From Saprospiraceae bacterium (lineage in GTDB: Bacteria > Bacteroidota > Bacteroidia > Chitinophagales > Saprospiraceae): DNA of 44,460 nucleotides. The stretch spans positions 1 to 44,460 of the forward strand of contig WFYJ01000248.1 of NCBI GenBank assembly GCA_015490175.1, in the 5' to 3' direction. The notes below the pieces were generated by a model. It saw only the letters and a program-made list of their open reading frames with translations, did not search any database and was not told the DNA's origin. A program made the translations under genes and the position numbers. This document shows positions 7,412 through 18,709 of this stretch, piece by piece. Each line of letters opens with the position of its first letter. The first letter of the stretch is position 1.

Positions 7412-8500
7412 ATGAAACGACTGCTACCCATCATTGCCGGACTCTGCTGCATGCTGTATGGCGGGCCCGCCCATGCCCAGATCGGCGGCCTGCATGCCTA
7501 TACCTTTCTCAACCTGCCGCTGTCGGCCCGACATGCCGCACTTGGCGGCATGACCCTCGCCTTCCGCGACGACGACCCCGTGACGGCAGGCACCAATCCC
7601 GCCACGCTCAACCCACAGATGGATGGCGTGCTCAGCTTCAACCACGCCTTCCTGGCCGGCGGCATCCAGCACGGTTATGCGGCTTTCGCCAAATACCTCG
7701 ACGCGCGCGCCCTCACCCTGCACGGCGGCCTGCAATACGTGCGCTACGGCCTTTTCGATCGCACTGACGAATACGGGCAAGTGCAGGGCGACTTCAAGGC
7801 GGCCGACTATGCCCTGACCATCGGCGCCGGCAAACAGCTCTACGAGCGCCTCTCGGTGGGCGCCAACCTGCGGCTGATCAGCTCCCGACTGGAAAGCTAC
7901 CAGAGCCTGGGGCTGAGCACCGACCTGGCGCTGATGTACCACGACACGGCCCGACTGCTGCAGGTGGCGCTCGTCTTTCGCAATGCCGGCGTCCAGCTCA
8001 CGCCCTACGTGGAAGGCACGCGCGAGCCGCTGCCTTTCGACCTGCAGCTCAACGTCACCCACCGCCTGCGCCACCTGCCGTTCCGCTTTGCGGTGGTCTA
8101 TCACCACCTGCAGCGCTGGAACGTACTGTACGATGACCCCAACCTCGAGGACAACATCTTCCTCTTCGGCGAGCCACAGCCCGAAAGCCCCTGGAAAGAC
8201 CGCATCGACAACTTTTTCCGCCACCTCGTCTTCAGCGGAGAGCTGCTGGCCGGCGCGCGCGACAACTTCCGCCTGCGCCTCAGCTACAACCACCTGCGCC
8301 ATAAAGAAATGACGGTGGGCACGCTGCGCAGCCTGGCCGGCTTCGGCTTCGGCCTTGGCATCAAGGTCAACCGCTTCCGCATCGACTACGGCCGGGCCAT
8401 CTACCACCTGGGCGGCGGCATCAACCATTTCTCCATCTCCACCAACATGCACGAGTTCGGGCGCAAGCGCAGGAGCATGCCGGTACCGGGGGAGGAGTGA
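7412..8500 (+). CDS. porQ: Type IX secretion system outer-membrane protein PorQ
   Basis: The 362-residue product has a signal peptide (about 1-23) and the PorQ/PorV-like N-terminal motif LPLSARHAALGG followed by a TNPATLNP segment near residue 63. After that come alternating strands of an outer-membrane beta barrel. PorQ is part of the T9SS attachment complex with PorU, PorV and PorZ, which removes sorting signals and links cargo to surface lipopolysaccharide. The sorting-signal proteins elsewhere in this window fit that role. It follows the MORN-like lipoprotein by 8 bases. Its stop codon coincides with the start of a GAGTGA heptamer array, and one hairpin word lies inside it (7681). Confidence 0.85.
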   Translation: MKRLLPIIAGLCCMLYGGPAHAQIGGLHAYTFLNLPLSARHAALGGMTLAFRDDDPVTAGTNPATLNPQMDGVLSFNHAFLAGGIQHGYAAFAKYLDARALTLHGGLQYVRYGLFDRTDEYGQVQGDFKAADYALTIGAGKQLYERLSVGANLRLISSRLESYQSLGLSTDLALMYHDTARLLQVALVFRNAGVQLTPYVEGTREPLPFDLQLNVTHRLRHLPFRFAVVYHHLQRWNVLYDDPNLEDNIFLFGEPQPESPWKDRIDNFFRHLVFSGELLAGARDNFRLRLSYNHLRHKEMTVGTLRSLAGFGFGLGIKVNRFRIDYGRAIYHLGGGINHFSISTNMHEFGRKRRSMPVPGEE

Positions 8501-8536
8501 GGAGTGAGGAGTGAAGAGTGAAGAGTGAGGAGTGAG
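8495..8536 (+). repeat. Perfect-phase GAGTGA heptamer array
   Basis: Six 7-base units (GAGTGAG or GAGTGAA) in exact register, starting at the porQ stop codon. The same unit family appears in the spacers at about 31040, 31585, 37567 and 44330, and inverted at 5934, 18598 and 26325. Confidence 0.8.
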
Positions 8537-8592
8537 CCTGTCCCCTGGCAGGCATCGCCGGGCAGTAGCACCAATGGCGCCTTTTTCGTATC

Positions 8593-10497
8593 ATGCCCTT
8601 CGAAATCGTCGCGTGTATGTACGAAATGGCAGGCATCATTATTCTGGGCATTTTCGCCCAGTGGTTGGCCTGGCGCATCCGTGTGCCGGCCATCCTTCCG
8701 CTGATCCTCATTGGGCTGGCTGTGGGGCCGATCTCCACGCGCTACACCCCCGACGGCACCAAGCTGCTCGAGCCCGTCTATCAGCCCGCCCTGGACAAAG
8801 GACTCTTTCCCAACCAGTACCTCTTCTACTTCGTCTCGCTGGCCATCGGCATCATCCTGTTCGAGGGCGGGCTGACGCTGAAGCGCAAGGAGCTGCGCGG
8901 CATGGCGCCTGCCATCGGCCGCCTCATCTCGCTGGGGGCTGCGGTGACCTTCCTCGGCGGTGGCCTGGCCGCCTATTTCATCATGGGGCTGAGTGCACCG
9001 CTCTCTTTCCTGTTTGCTGCCCTGATCATCGTGACGGGCCCGACCGTAATTGCGCCCATCTTGCAGAACGTGCCGCTCAACCGCAAGGTGGCCACCATCC
9101 TGAAGTGGGAAGGCATCCTGATCGACCCCATCGGGGCGCTGGTGGCGGTGCTCGTCTTCGACTTCATCGTGTCGGGGCACGGTGCCATTGCATTCACCTC
9201 GCACGCCCTGTTGGCTTTCGTGTACATCATGATCACGGGCGGGGTGGTCGGCCTGCTGGCGGCCCTGCTGCTGTACCAGTTCATCAAGCGGAACCGGGTG
9301 CCCCACTACCTGACCAACGTCTTCACGCTGGCCGTGGTGCTGCTGGCCTTTGTGCTGTCCGAATACTTCGCCCACGAGTCGGGCCTGCTGACGGTGGTGG
9401 TCATGGGTACGGTGTTGGCCAACATGGACGTTCCACAGCTCAAGGAGATCCAGTTTTTCAAGGAAAGCATCAGCGTGCTGCTCATCTCGATGCTCTTCAT
9501 TTTGCTCGCCGCAAACATCGACCTGGCCCACCTGCAACTGCTTCTGGACTGGCGCTGCCTGTGGCTGTTCCTGTTCGTCATTCTGGTGTTGCGGCCGGCC
9601 GCCGTCTTTCTGAGCACGCGCGGCTCGGAGCTCCACTTTCGCGAAAAACTGTTCATCTCGTGGGTGGGGCCGCGCGGCATCGTGGCCGCCGGTATCGCCT
9701 CGCTCTTTGGCCTGAGCCTCACCAACGACGGCATTCCCGGCGCCGAATACCTCACGCCCCTCGTGTTCATGATCGTGCTGGGCACGGTACTGCTCAACGC
9801 CACCACGGCGCGCCTGGTGGCCCGATGGCTGGGCGTGACACAGGAAGCCTCCAACGGCATCCTCTTCGTGGGGGCCAACAAGGCCGCACGTCTCATCGCC
9901 AAATACCTGCAAGACAACGGCCGCCACGTGGTACTGGTGGACAGCAACGAGAAAAACGTGGAGCGGGCGCGCGCAATGGGACTCGAAGCCCTCAGGGCCA
10001 ATATCTTCACCGACGACCTCGAAGAGCAGTTCGAGCTGGTGGATGTGGGCTACCTGTTGGCCTTCACCAGCAATGCCGACGTCAACGAGTTTGCCGTGAC
10101 GCGCTACCGCAAGGTCTTCGGCGAAAACGGCACCTTCCGCCTGCTCACCGCCGAAGAGCTGCGCCAGGACCCCGCCGAGCTGCCCGAAACCGGCATCTTC
10201 TCCTACACCGACGACTACCTCAACTTCAACGAGGTGGCGCGCGACTACCCCTACATCCACGAGGAGCCCATCCGTTCGGTGGACGAGCTGCGGCAACTCA
10301 TCCGCCAGATGTCGCTCATCGACTTCCGGCTGCCGCTGTTCATCAAGTATCCCGACGGCTTCATCGACATCATCCCGCGCGACCTGGACCAGCTCTCCAT
10401 CGAGGGCGAAGGCTACTACCTGGTGTACATGGGCAAGCCTCTCGACACCACACCCCGCGAAGCGACGCGTCAGGAGCCTGCGGCAGCGCGCGAATAG
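8593..10497 (+). CDS. CPA-type cation/proton antiporter with C-terminal RCK (TrkA-N) domain
   Basis: The 634-residue product has about 12 hydrophobic segments in residues 8-410, typical of the CPA1/CPA2 Na+/H+ exchanger fold, including a FEGGLTLKRKEL motif near residue 95 and an SWVGPRGIVAAG motif near residue 355. A Rossmann-type nucleotide-binding domain starts about residue 420 (ILFVGANKAARLIAKYL) and matches the RCK/TrkA-N family that gates transport in response to NAD(H) or other nucleotides. A TrkA-C-like end may follow. It should exchange Na+ or K+ for protons at the inner membrane. An internal ATG at 8617 is an equally good start. The gene converges with the minus-strand nucleotidyltransferase gene with a 17-base gap. 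Confidence 0.85.
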   Translation: MPFEIVACMYEMAGIIILGIFAQWLAWRIRVPAILPLILIGLAVGPISTRYTPDGTKLLEPVYQPALDKGLFPNQYLFYFVSLAIGIILFEGGLTLKRKELRGMAPAIGRLISLGAAVTFLGGGLAAYFIMGLSAPLSFLFAALIIVTGPTVIAPILQNVPLNRKVATILKWEGILIDPIGALVAVLVFDFIVSGHGAIAFTSHALLAFVYIMITGGVVGLLAALLLYQFIKRNRVPHYLTNVFTLAVVLLAFVLSEYFAHESGLLTVVVMGTVLANMDVPQLKEIQFFKESISVLLISMLFILLAANIDLAHLQLLLDWRCLWLFLFVILVLRPAAVFLSTRGSELHFREKLFISWVGPRGIVAAGIASLFGLSLTNDGIPGAEYLTPLVFMIVLGTVLLNATTARLVARWLGVTQEASNGILFVGANKAARLIAKYLQDNGRHVVLVDSNEKNVERARAMGLEALRANIFTDDLEEQFELVDVGYLLAFTSNADVNEFAVTRYRKVFGENGTFRLLTAEELRQDPAELPETGIFSYTDDYLNFNEVARDYPYIHEEPIRSVDELRQLIRQMSLIDFRLPLFIKYPDGFIDIIPRDLDQLSIEGEGYYLVYMGKPLDTTPREATRQEPAAARE

Positions 10498-10514
10498 GCA
10501 AGGCGGGCGGTACT

Positions 10515-11012
10515 TCAGTCCCCCTCGCGAATGCGGCGCTCCACAGCCGTGGTCGAGTAGCCGGGCACGAAGGGCAGCACGCGCACTTCGCCGCCTGCGG
10601 CCCGCACCACCTCGGCGCCCACGATCTGGTCGGGCTGGTAGTCGCCGCCCTTGACCAGCACGTCGGGCATCAACAGCCGGATGAGTTCCAGGGGCGTGTC
10701 CTGCTCGAAGACGACCACGGCATCGACGCACTGCAAGGCCGCCAGCAGATGGGTGCGCGTGGCCTGGTCGTGGATGGGGCGCCCTGCCCCCTTGAGGCGG
10801 CGCACCGAGGCCGCGCTGTTGAGGCCCACGACCAGCCGGTCGCCCAGGTCGCGCGCCTGCGCCAGGTAGTGCACGTGGCCGTAATGCAGGATGTCGAAGC
10901 AGCCGTTGGTGAACACCACGCGCTGCCCCTCCGCCTTCCATTGGCGCACGCGGGCCTGCGCTTGCGACCACGAAAGGATCTTGGCGCGTATCTGGTCGAG
11001 TGTATCGGGCAT
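10515..11012 (-). CDS. rfaE2: D-glycero-beta-D-manno-heptose 1-phosphate adenylyltransferase (HldE C-terminal/RfaE2 type)
   Basis: This 165-residue cytidylyltransferase-fold protein has the [17 protein letters not shown] signature with the HxGH nucleotide-binding motif and a C-terminal [12 protein letters not shown] segment typical of the RfaE domain II family. It should transfer AMP to heptose 1-phosphate in the pathway to ADP-heptose for lipopolysaccharide. Here it is a stand-alone adenylyltransferase without the kinase domain, as often seen in Bacteroidota. The ATG at 11012 gives the normal family length; the frame continues upstream to 11081 without a good start. A hairpin word (11022-11033) lies 9 bases upstream of this ATG. 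Confidence 0.82.
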   Translation of the reverse strand: MPDTLDQIRAKILSWSQAQARVRQWKAEGQRVVFTNGCFDILHYGHVHYLAQARDLGDRLVVGLNSAASVRRLKGAGRPIHDQATRTHLLAALQCVDAVVVFEQDTPLELIRLLMPDVLVKGGDYQPDQIVGAEVVRAAGGEVRVLPFVPGYSTTAVERRIREGD

Positions 11013-11120
11013 GTCGGTCTGTTTTGCGAAAGCGAAAAAAGCACGAGGGCGTAAATTAGCGGTGTTTGCGGGAAGGAACATCGCCTTCCGCCCACCAACT
11101 CATCAAACCACATCTGCCAT

Positions 11121-11498
11121 ATGGCCCGAAGAATCCGTCTTACCCTGTTTGCCCGCCTGTTGCTCGTCATGCTGATCCTGATTCCTGCCGCCTGGTTCGG
11201 GGCGGCCTGGCTCAACGAGGAAGACCCCATCGAGAGCCTGCGCCGCTGGCTGGGCCAGGACGAGCCCGTGGTGATGGTCGAGGAACAGCCCTCGCAAGCC
11301 GAAGCCGAACAACCCGCCATGCCGCAGCCCGCCGCCCCTTCGGCAGATGCCGACTCGCTGCGTCAGGCCAATGCCGCCCTGCGCCGCCAGATCGAGGAGC
11401 TGCGCGAGGAGCTGCGCTTCAAGAATCGCCTCGTCGAGGAGCTGCGCCACGAAGCCGACTCGCTCAAGAAGCGCATCTGGCAACTGGAAAACGAATGA
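11121..11498 (+). CDS. Small single-pass membrane protein with coiled coil
   Basis: The product has 125 residues: a basic N-terminus, one hydrophobic segment (about 9-31), a Pro/Ala/Glu-rich linker (about 40-75), then a strongly heptad-patterned coiled coil (about 77-125, with RRQIEELREELRFKNRLVEE). The layout resembles FtsL/FtsB-like or other envelope scaffold proteins, but I do not recognise a specific family and there is no cell-division context. It is transcribed divergently from the heptose-phosphate adenylyltransferase gene. Confidence 0.65.
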   Translation: MARRIRLTLFARLLLVMLILIPAAWFGAAWLNEEDPIESLRRWLGQDEPVVMVEEQPSQAEAEQPAMPQPAAPSADADSLRQANAALRRQIEELREELRFKNRLVEELRHEADSLKKRIWQLENE

Positions 11499-11595
11499 GC
11501 GGGCTTGCCGCCAGGCACTTTTTTGCGAAAGCATAAGAAACAGGCCTGAGGCGCAATGAAAGGGTGTATATCGCTCATTCAAAACTCATTGCGCC

Positions 11596-12714
11596 ATGAA
11601 AACTTCCGCCATCCGCCTCGCTGTCGCATGTCTTGGCCTGTTGCTCGCACTGCCTTCCTGCAAGAAAGACGAGCTGTGCACGCCGAGCCTCAACCTCGAA
11701 GTATTCGACAGCCAGTTGCGCACCAGCATCCCCAGTGGCCTGAAGGGCTACACCTACCTGATCATGAGAGACGGCAAAGTGTACTACACGCATTCGGAGG
11801 GCTATGCCCGCAGCCCCCAGGACGGCCTGCAGCACTGGGACGAGTTTCAGAAGATGCACGTGGCATCCATCAGCAAGACCATTACCACGGTGGCCACGCT
11901 GCGCCTGTTGAAGCAGAAGGGAATCTCGCCCGAGGAACCCATCGCCTCCTTCCTGCCTCCCGACTGGGACATCGGCCCCTACGTGGATCAGATCAGCTTT
12001 CGCGATCTGATGCGCCACAAGACCGGCTTTCTCGACGTGGTCAACGAAGCGGAATATCTGTCCACTTCCTGGACGGGCCTCAAGGTAATGGTGGCCCACG
12101 GCGCCAATGGCCTCAAGACGCGCAAATACTCGAACGTGCACCACGCCTTGCTGCGCGTCATCCTGCCCGTACTGTGGAACTACCCCCACAGCGGCGTGGT
12201 GACCTACGACGAGGACTACACGGCCATGCGCTACGAGCAAATAGTGAACGAGCTGGTGTTCAAGCCGTTGAAAATCCAGGCCGCACTGAAAGACGACGAC
12301 CCCAACGGCGGCGTGCTGGCCTATAGCTCGGCCACCGATTTCACGGGCGAATTCGAGCTGTTCGACTATACCCAAAAAGCCGGGGGCTACGGCTGGGTGC
12401 TCTCGGCACGCGACCTGGCCAAATTCTGGGCCTACCTGTGGCACTCCGACCTGTTGCTCGACGACAGCCAGCGCGACTACATGCGCAACTACTACCTGGG
12501 CCTGTGGAACTCGGGCGAAACCGTAAACGGCATCTACTACTGCAAACTGGGCGGCTGGTTCGTCAATCGCGACGGCCGGGAGCACTGGCTGCGCAGCGCC
12601 GCCGTGGAATTCCCCGACGGCACGGGCGTGGTGCTGTTCGTCAACTCACCCTCTTCCCGCGGGCTGCGCACCGCCATCGTGGAAGCCTACGAGCAATCTT
12701 TCGGTTGCTTCTGA
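11596..12714 (+). CDS. Beta-lactamase-fold (class C/PBP-like) serine hydrolase lipoprotein
   Basis: The 372-residue product has a lipoprotein signal ending in Leu-Pro-Ser-Cys (Cys22). The active-site SxxK motif is Ser91-Ile-Ser-Lys94, and the second motif Tyr178-Ser-Asn180 is the YxN of class C beta-lactamases and DD-peptidases. The third (K/H-T/S-G) motif is not obvious by eye. Proteins of this type (PF00144) are esterases, peptidases or inactive relatives, and few are true beta-lactamases. As an envelope lipoprotein it may act on peptidoglycan peptides or small esters. A strong terminator follows, so the gene forms its own unit. Confidence 0.8.
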   Translation: MKTSAIRLAVACLGLLLALPSCKKDELCTPSLNLEVFDSQLRTSIPSGLKGYTYLIMRDGKVYYTHSEGYARSPQDGLQHWDEFQKMHVASISKTITTVATLRLLKQKGISPEEPIASFLPPDWDIGPYVDQISFRDLMRHKTGFLDVVNEAEYLSTSWTGLKVMVAHGANGLKTRKYSNVHHALLRVILPVLWNYPHSGVVTYDEDYTAMRYEQIVNELVFKPLKIQAALKDDDPNGGVLAYSSATDFTGEFELFDYTQKAGGYGWVLSARDLAKFWAYLWHSDLLLDDSQRDYMRNYYLGLWNSGETVNGIYYCKLGGWFVNRDGREHWLRSAAVEFPDGTGVVLFVNSPSSRGLRTAIVEAYEQSFGCF

Positions 12715-12744
12715 AGCTCATTACCGGGGGAGGACACCCTTTCG

Positions 12745-12777
12745 GGGGAAAGGCTCGCGTGGCCTTTCCCCTTTTTT
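12745..12777 (+). terminator. Strong rho-independent terminator after the serine hydrolase gene
   Basis: A perfect 10-bp stem (GGGGAAAGGC at 12745-12754 with GCCTTTCCCC at 12762-12771) and a 7-base loop are followed by six T. It lies 30 bases after the stop codon. Confidence 0.92.
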
Positions 12778-12842
12778 CTCTTACCGCTCCGATAACGGCG
12801 TAGTCGGGAGGGTACATACAGCAAGAAGGCCGCCCCCACTCT

Positions 12843-13871
12843 TCACCGCACCAGCACGACAAACACGGGAAAGTGGTCGGAATAGCCGCCGAGGTATGCG
12901 CCGCCGGCGAAGGTGCGGAAGGGATAGCCTTTGTAGCGGCCCGACTGCTGTACGAGGTAGCGCTTTTTGAAGATGTGTGCCGAATGGAAGCGGAAGCCGT
13001 CGTCGGGCGGGTGGACGAGGTTGCCCGTCATGATGATCTGGTCGAAGAGGTTCCAGGTGTCGCGCCAGGCCAGCGTGCCGAAGCCGCGCCGGTACAGGTC
13101 GAACATGGGATTGTAGAGGGTACAGCCGGTGGCTTGCCGTTTTCTGGTTACGGGATGCAGCACGTCGCGCACGCTGGGGCTGGTGGGGTCGTCGTTGAGG
13201 TCGCCCATGATGAGGATGCGCGCCGTGGGCTGTGCCGCGCAGAGCGAGTCCACCACCTGCTTCACCTGCTGCGCCGCCTTGATGCGCTTGTGGCGCGAGG
13301 CCTGCTCGCCGCCGCTGCGCGAAGGCCAGTGGTTGACCAGCACGTGCACCGTGTCGCCCAGCAGCAGGCCGCCCACCACCAGCAGATCGCGCGTGTAGTC
13401 GGTGCTGCCGTCGCTGCGTTTGAGGTAGAGGTGATACACCTTCGAGTACAGGGGCTGAAAGTAGCGCGGCTGGTAGAGCAGCGCCACGTCGATGCCGCGC
13501 TCGTCGGGGCTGTCGAAGTGGATGATCTGGTAGTGGCGCTCGGCGATGGCGGGTTGGGCCACCAGGTCTTCGAGCACCTTGCGGTTTTCTACCTCGGCCA
13601 CCCCCAGCAGCACGGCCCCGGCCGGACTGAAGTCGGTGCCGATGTCGGCAATGACGCGGGCCATATGGGCCTGTTTTTCGGTATAGACGGCTGTATTCCA
13701 TCCGCGACCGCCGGCAGGAGTAAACTCTTCGTCGCGCACGTCAGGGGCATCCAGTGTGTCGAAGAGGTTTTCCAGGTTGTAAAAACCAATGACAGCCGCT
13801 TCTTGCGGTTTTTGCGCATGCAGCGCCCATGCGCCTGCACAAATGATGGCCAGTGTGATCCAGTTTTTCAT
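12843..13871 (-). CDS. Secreted endonuclease/exonuclease/phosphatase-family enzyme
   Basis: The 342-residue product has a signal peptide (1-19, ending in Leu-His-Ala-Gln). It shows the EEP fold: FYNLENLFDT near residue 30, the metal-binding Glu in GVAEVENRKV (about 93), VNHWPSRSGG near 187, and IMGDLNDDPTSP (about 225-237) with the catalytic Asp-x-Asn. Such enzymes cleave phosphodiesters in nucleic acids, lipids or inositol phosphates. This secreted Bacteroidota subgroup is usually annotated as an endonuclease or EEP protein, and the substrate cannot be told from sequence. It is divergent from the FadH-like gene across a 196-base spacer. Confidence 0.85.
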   Translation of the reverse strand: MKNWITLAIICAGAWALHAQKPQEAAVIGFYNLENLFDTLDAPDVRDEEFTPAGGRGWNTAVYTEKQAHMARVIADIGTDFSPAGAVLLGVAEVENRKVLEDLVAQPAIAERHYQIIHFDSPDERGIDVALLYQPRYFQPLYSKVYHLYLKRSDGSTDYTRDLLVVGGLLLGDTVHVLVNHWPSRSGGEQASRHKRIKAAQQVKQVVDSLCAAQPTARILIMGDLNDDPTSPSVRDVLHPVTRKRQATGCTLYNPMFDLYRRGFGTLAWRDTWNLFDQIIMTGNLVHPPDDGFRFHSAHIFKKRYLVQQSGRYKGYPFRTFAGGAYLGGYSDHFPVFVVLVR

Positions 13872-13938
13872 GAGGTCGGTTTGTGTTCGGGGCGCAAGTT
13901 AGGCTGCGCGCAGGTCAAATCGGGCATCTCTTCTTTGA

Positions 13939-16098
<2,160 letters not shown>

Positions 16099-16109
16099 GC
16101 CGTGCCGGG

Positions 16110-18341
16110 CTAACGAAACAGGGTCACAAAGCCTTTGTGCAGCACGTAGTCGCCGCGGGGCGCGCGGAAGCGCACCTGCCACACATAGGTGCCGGCCGGC
16201 AGGTCGGGACCGGTGTTGTGCAGGCGGCCGTTCCAGCGCTCGCGCGGGCTGCTCCCCACAAACACTCGCTGTCCCCAGCGGTCGTACACCTCGAGCCGAT
16301 AGTCGGTCAGGCCCGTCCAGATGCCTCCCGGCCCGAAGCCCTCATTGCGGGCGTCGTGGTTGGGCGTGAAGGCGTTGGGCATGAAGAAGGTGTATTCGGG
16401 CGCCACGTCGAGCCACTGGCGCGCCGTGTCGGTGCAGCCAAAGGCATGGGTGGCCACCAGCTCGATGCGGTGCAGGCCCGTGTCGGGGAATACGTAATCG
16501 AGCATTTCGCCCTGGCCGATGAACAGGCCGTCGTCGTACCAGTCGAGCCGGGCGGCATTTGCCGAAAGGCTGGAAAAAACGACCTCGGGATGGAGGCCGG
16601 AAATTGCATGGGGGCTGTAGTCGAAAGCAGCCTGGACGGGCTCCTCGATGCGGATGAGCGCGGGAAAGACGGTGTCGATGTGGCAGCCAATGGGACTGGT
16701 GACTGAGAGGGCCAGGTCGTAGGTACCGGGAAGGGTGTAGGTGTGTACGGGTTGCAGGCTGGTGTCGCTGCCGCCGTCGCCGAAGTCCCACATCACTTTG
16801 TAGGTTTCATCAACGGGGGCCGACAGCAGGTCGAAGGCGATGGCTGCCGGCGGGCACGACAGGGTGTCGTCGGGCGCCACGATGAGGATGGCGGGCGCCG
16901 GCTGGTAGCGCACCTGTCGGATGCGTTGGGCCACACAGCCGTTATCGTCGGTAGTGGTGAGGATGACGTTGTAGTGGCCCGGCGCCTGATAGACGTGGGC
17001 GGGCTGCGTGGCATCGCTGAGCGTGCCGTCGCCGAAGCGCCACTCGCGGGCCACGATCGGCGCTTCGACTGCCGTGCTGTGGTCGAAGAACAGGACGGGC
17101 CCGGCGCGGCAGGTGTCGTAGGCGAATGAAAAGTCGGGATCGGGCCCCGCGTAGATGCGCACCTGCAGCAGCGCCGTATCGCTGCACTCGGCACCCGGAT
17201 TGAGCAGCAGCCAGCCCGGCCAGGTGCCCGGCCCGGGAAAGGTCAGCTCGGGATGCCAGGTGGTGGACACGATCGTGTCGCTTTCGCCAAAAAACTCCCA
17301 GCGGTACTCGTCAATGAGGCCCTGCTGCACGCTCTGGTTGGTGAACTGCACCACCGGATCGAGGCATTGCTCGATGAGAAAGGTGTCGCCTATCAGGGTA
17401 TCGGCTGCCACCTGTGCGGCAACGGTGGGCGTGCAATTGACGACGTTGAACTGGAAGTCGCGACGGATGGTGGACAGCAGCACTCCATCGCGGTATTCGG
17501 ACACACAGACACCCACCACGAACTGCCCGAAGGTGGTGGGCGTACCGGTGAGCATACCTGTCTGCGGGTCGAGCTGCAGGGGCGGGTCGCCCCCCATGGG
17601 GTCGAGCGGCGTGTAGGGTGGCAGGAAATTGACGGGCTCGTAAGGGGGCGGACAGGCCGGATCGGGTATGACGGAGTTGCAGCCGTTGCCGGAGGTGTTG
17701 TTGCCGCCGCCGGCCAGCGGCGCGCACAGCGCGTACACCAACTGGTCGCCATCAGGGTCGAAGGCGCTGTGGTTGACCACAAGCGGCTCCCCGTTGCAAA
17801 TGACGATGGGCGGAAGATCCTGAAAAAAGGGCGAGCTGTTGCAGACGGCCTGTGCTTCGGGCGTAAGGGTAATGGTGAAAGTAGCGCCCACGTCGCCCGG
17901 CGTGGTGATGTTGCTGATCGAGTTGTTGCGGCAGCACCGCTGGTACGAGATCGTGTAGGGCTCGTCGCTTGGCCAGTCGGCGAAGGTGTAGAGGAAGCTG
18001 TAAATACCCTCCTGCACGCAGATGCTGGACGGGATGTTGACGCAGGGATTGTCCACCTCGGGCTCCAGGTCGTTGACGATATCGGGGCCGGGATATTTCG
18101 TTTCGAGCAGCTCGTCGCCCTTGTAGATCGACACGGCCGCCTCGTAGTCGAAATAGGCGCCCGTGGGGTCGGAACAGTCGCGGTACATCTTGAGCACGAA
18201 GCGATAGGTGCCGCCGCCCAGGCACTCGTAGGTGAGTACGCCGCCGATGATGTGTTTGGCGGAAGCCGGCAGGACCAGCAGGCAAAAAATCAGCCCGCCT
18301 GCAAGCAGGCGCAATCGGGTCGGTGCATTACAGGGGTTCAT
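16110..18341 (-). CDS. Large secreted PKD-domain protein with CHU_C/gliding-type T9SS tail
   Basis: The 743-residue product (start at 18341) has a signal peptide ending near Leu-Pro-Ala-Ser-Ala. An N-terminal domain contains KHIIGGVLTYECLGGGTYRF and several Cys. At least two PKD domains follow (WRFGDGTLSDATQPAHVYQA and MWDFGDGGSDTSLQPVHTYT). The C-terminal domain carries MPNAFTPNHDARNEGF and LEVYDRWGQRVF, the gliding-motility-associated (CHU_C, type B) sorting signature. It should be a T9SS-exported surface or adhesive protein. It converges with the FadH-like gene with an 11-base gap. Hairpin words lie at 16557 and 18255. Confidence 0.85.
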   Translation of the reverse strand: MNPCNAPTRLRLLAGGLIFCLLVLPASAKHIIGGVLTYECLGGGTYRFVLKMYRDCSDPTGAYFDYEAAVSIYKGDELLETKYPGPDIVNDLEPEVDNPCVNIPSSICVQEGIYSFLYTFADWPSDEPYTISYQRCCRNNSISNITTPGDVGATFTITLTPEAQAVCNSSPFFQDLPPIVICNGEPLVVNHSAFDPDGDQLVYALCAPLAGGGNNTSGNGCNSVIPDPACPPPYEPVNFLPPYTPLDPMGGDPPLQLDPQTGMLTGTPTTFGQFVVGVCVSEYRDGVLLSTIRRDFQFNVVNCTPTVAAQVAADTLIGDTFLIEQCLDPVVQFTNQSVQQGLIDEYRWEFFGESDTIVSTTWHPELTFPGPGTWPGWLLLNPGAECSDTALLQVRIYAGPDPDFSFAYDTCRAGPVLFFDHSTAVEAPIVAREWRFGDGTLSDATQPAHVYQAPGHYNVILTTTDDNGCVAQRIRQVRYQPAPAILIVAPDDTLSCPPAAIAFDLLSAPVDETYKVMWDFGDGGSDTSLQPVHTYTLPGTYDLALSVTSPIGCHIDTVFPALIRIEEPVQAAFDYSPHAISGLHPEVVFSSLSANAARLDWYDDGLFIGQGEMLDYVFPDTGLHRIELVATHAFGCTDTARQWLDVAPEYTFFMPNAFTPNHDARNEGFGPGGIWTGLTDYRLEVYDRWGQRVFVGSSPRERWNGRLHNTGPDLPAGTYVWQVRFRAPRGDYVLHKGFVTLFR

Positions 18342-18491
18342 GCCTGCAAGATGCAAATTGACTCGCAAAAACAACTGGCCCTCAGCGCAAAAAACTGGTC
18401 GGCCTGCCGGCAAATGTGGTCATGGGGCCCGGGCACACGGCACGTGGAGGGAGGCGTGCGCGGCAAATACCAAGGCCGCTTTCGCGAAAAG

Positions 18492-18683
18492 CTATACCCG
18501 AAACGAAGTGGTTTTGGGAAAAACGGTTGTGAAAGTTGAGCGTTGAGCGTGTAGCGTTGAGCGTTTGGCACCACTTGTGTGAATTTCGTGCGCACGGTCA
18601 CTCCCTCACTCCATCTCTCTTCTCTCCATCTCAGAAAATCGCCCATCGTCAAAAATTCCCAAACCGGACCGCGCCGGGCATAT
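18492..18683 (-). repeat. Composite intergenic repeat upstream of purD (D, heptamers, CT array, C)
   Basis: Block D inverted (18492-18530, including GGTTTTGGGAAAAACGGTTG) is followed by GTTGAGC-type heptamers (about 18535-18569). A TCACTCC/CCATCTC array lies at 18598-18633, then block C inverted at 18642-18683 (AAAAATTCCCAAACCGGACC). The order mirrors the inverted copy at 27691-27915. Block C ends directly in the purD -7 box. Confidence 0.65.
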
Positions 18684-18688
18684 CTTTG
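18681..18688 (+). promoter_or_regulatory. -7 box of purD
   Basis: TATCTTTG matches TAnnTTTG exactly and lies 21 bases before the ATG at 18710. The upstream half of this promoter region is supplied by repeat block C, and a TTTG-like -33 box is not evident there. Confidence 0.6.
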
Positions 18689-18709
18689 CCCGCACAAAAC
18701 CGACGCGCC

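Noticed and set aside
8401-10971. An 856-residue minus-strand frame
   Set aside because: Shadow of the antiporter gene. The His/Asp/Gly-rich composition is typical of antisense translation in GC-rich DNA.
18536-18709. Upstream extension of purD
   Set aside because: It runs through heptamer and CT arrays and block C. PurD homology and the -7 box fix the start at 18710.
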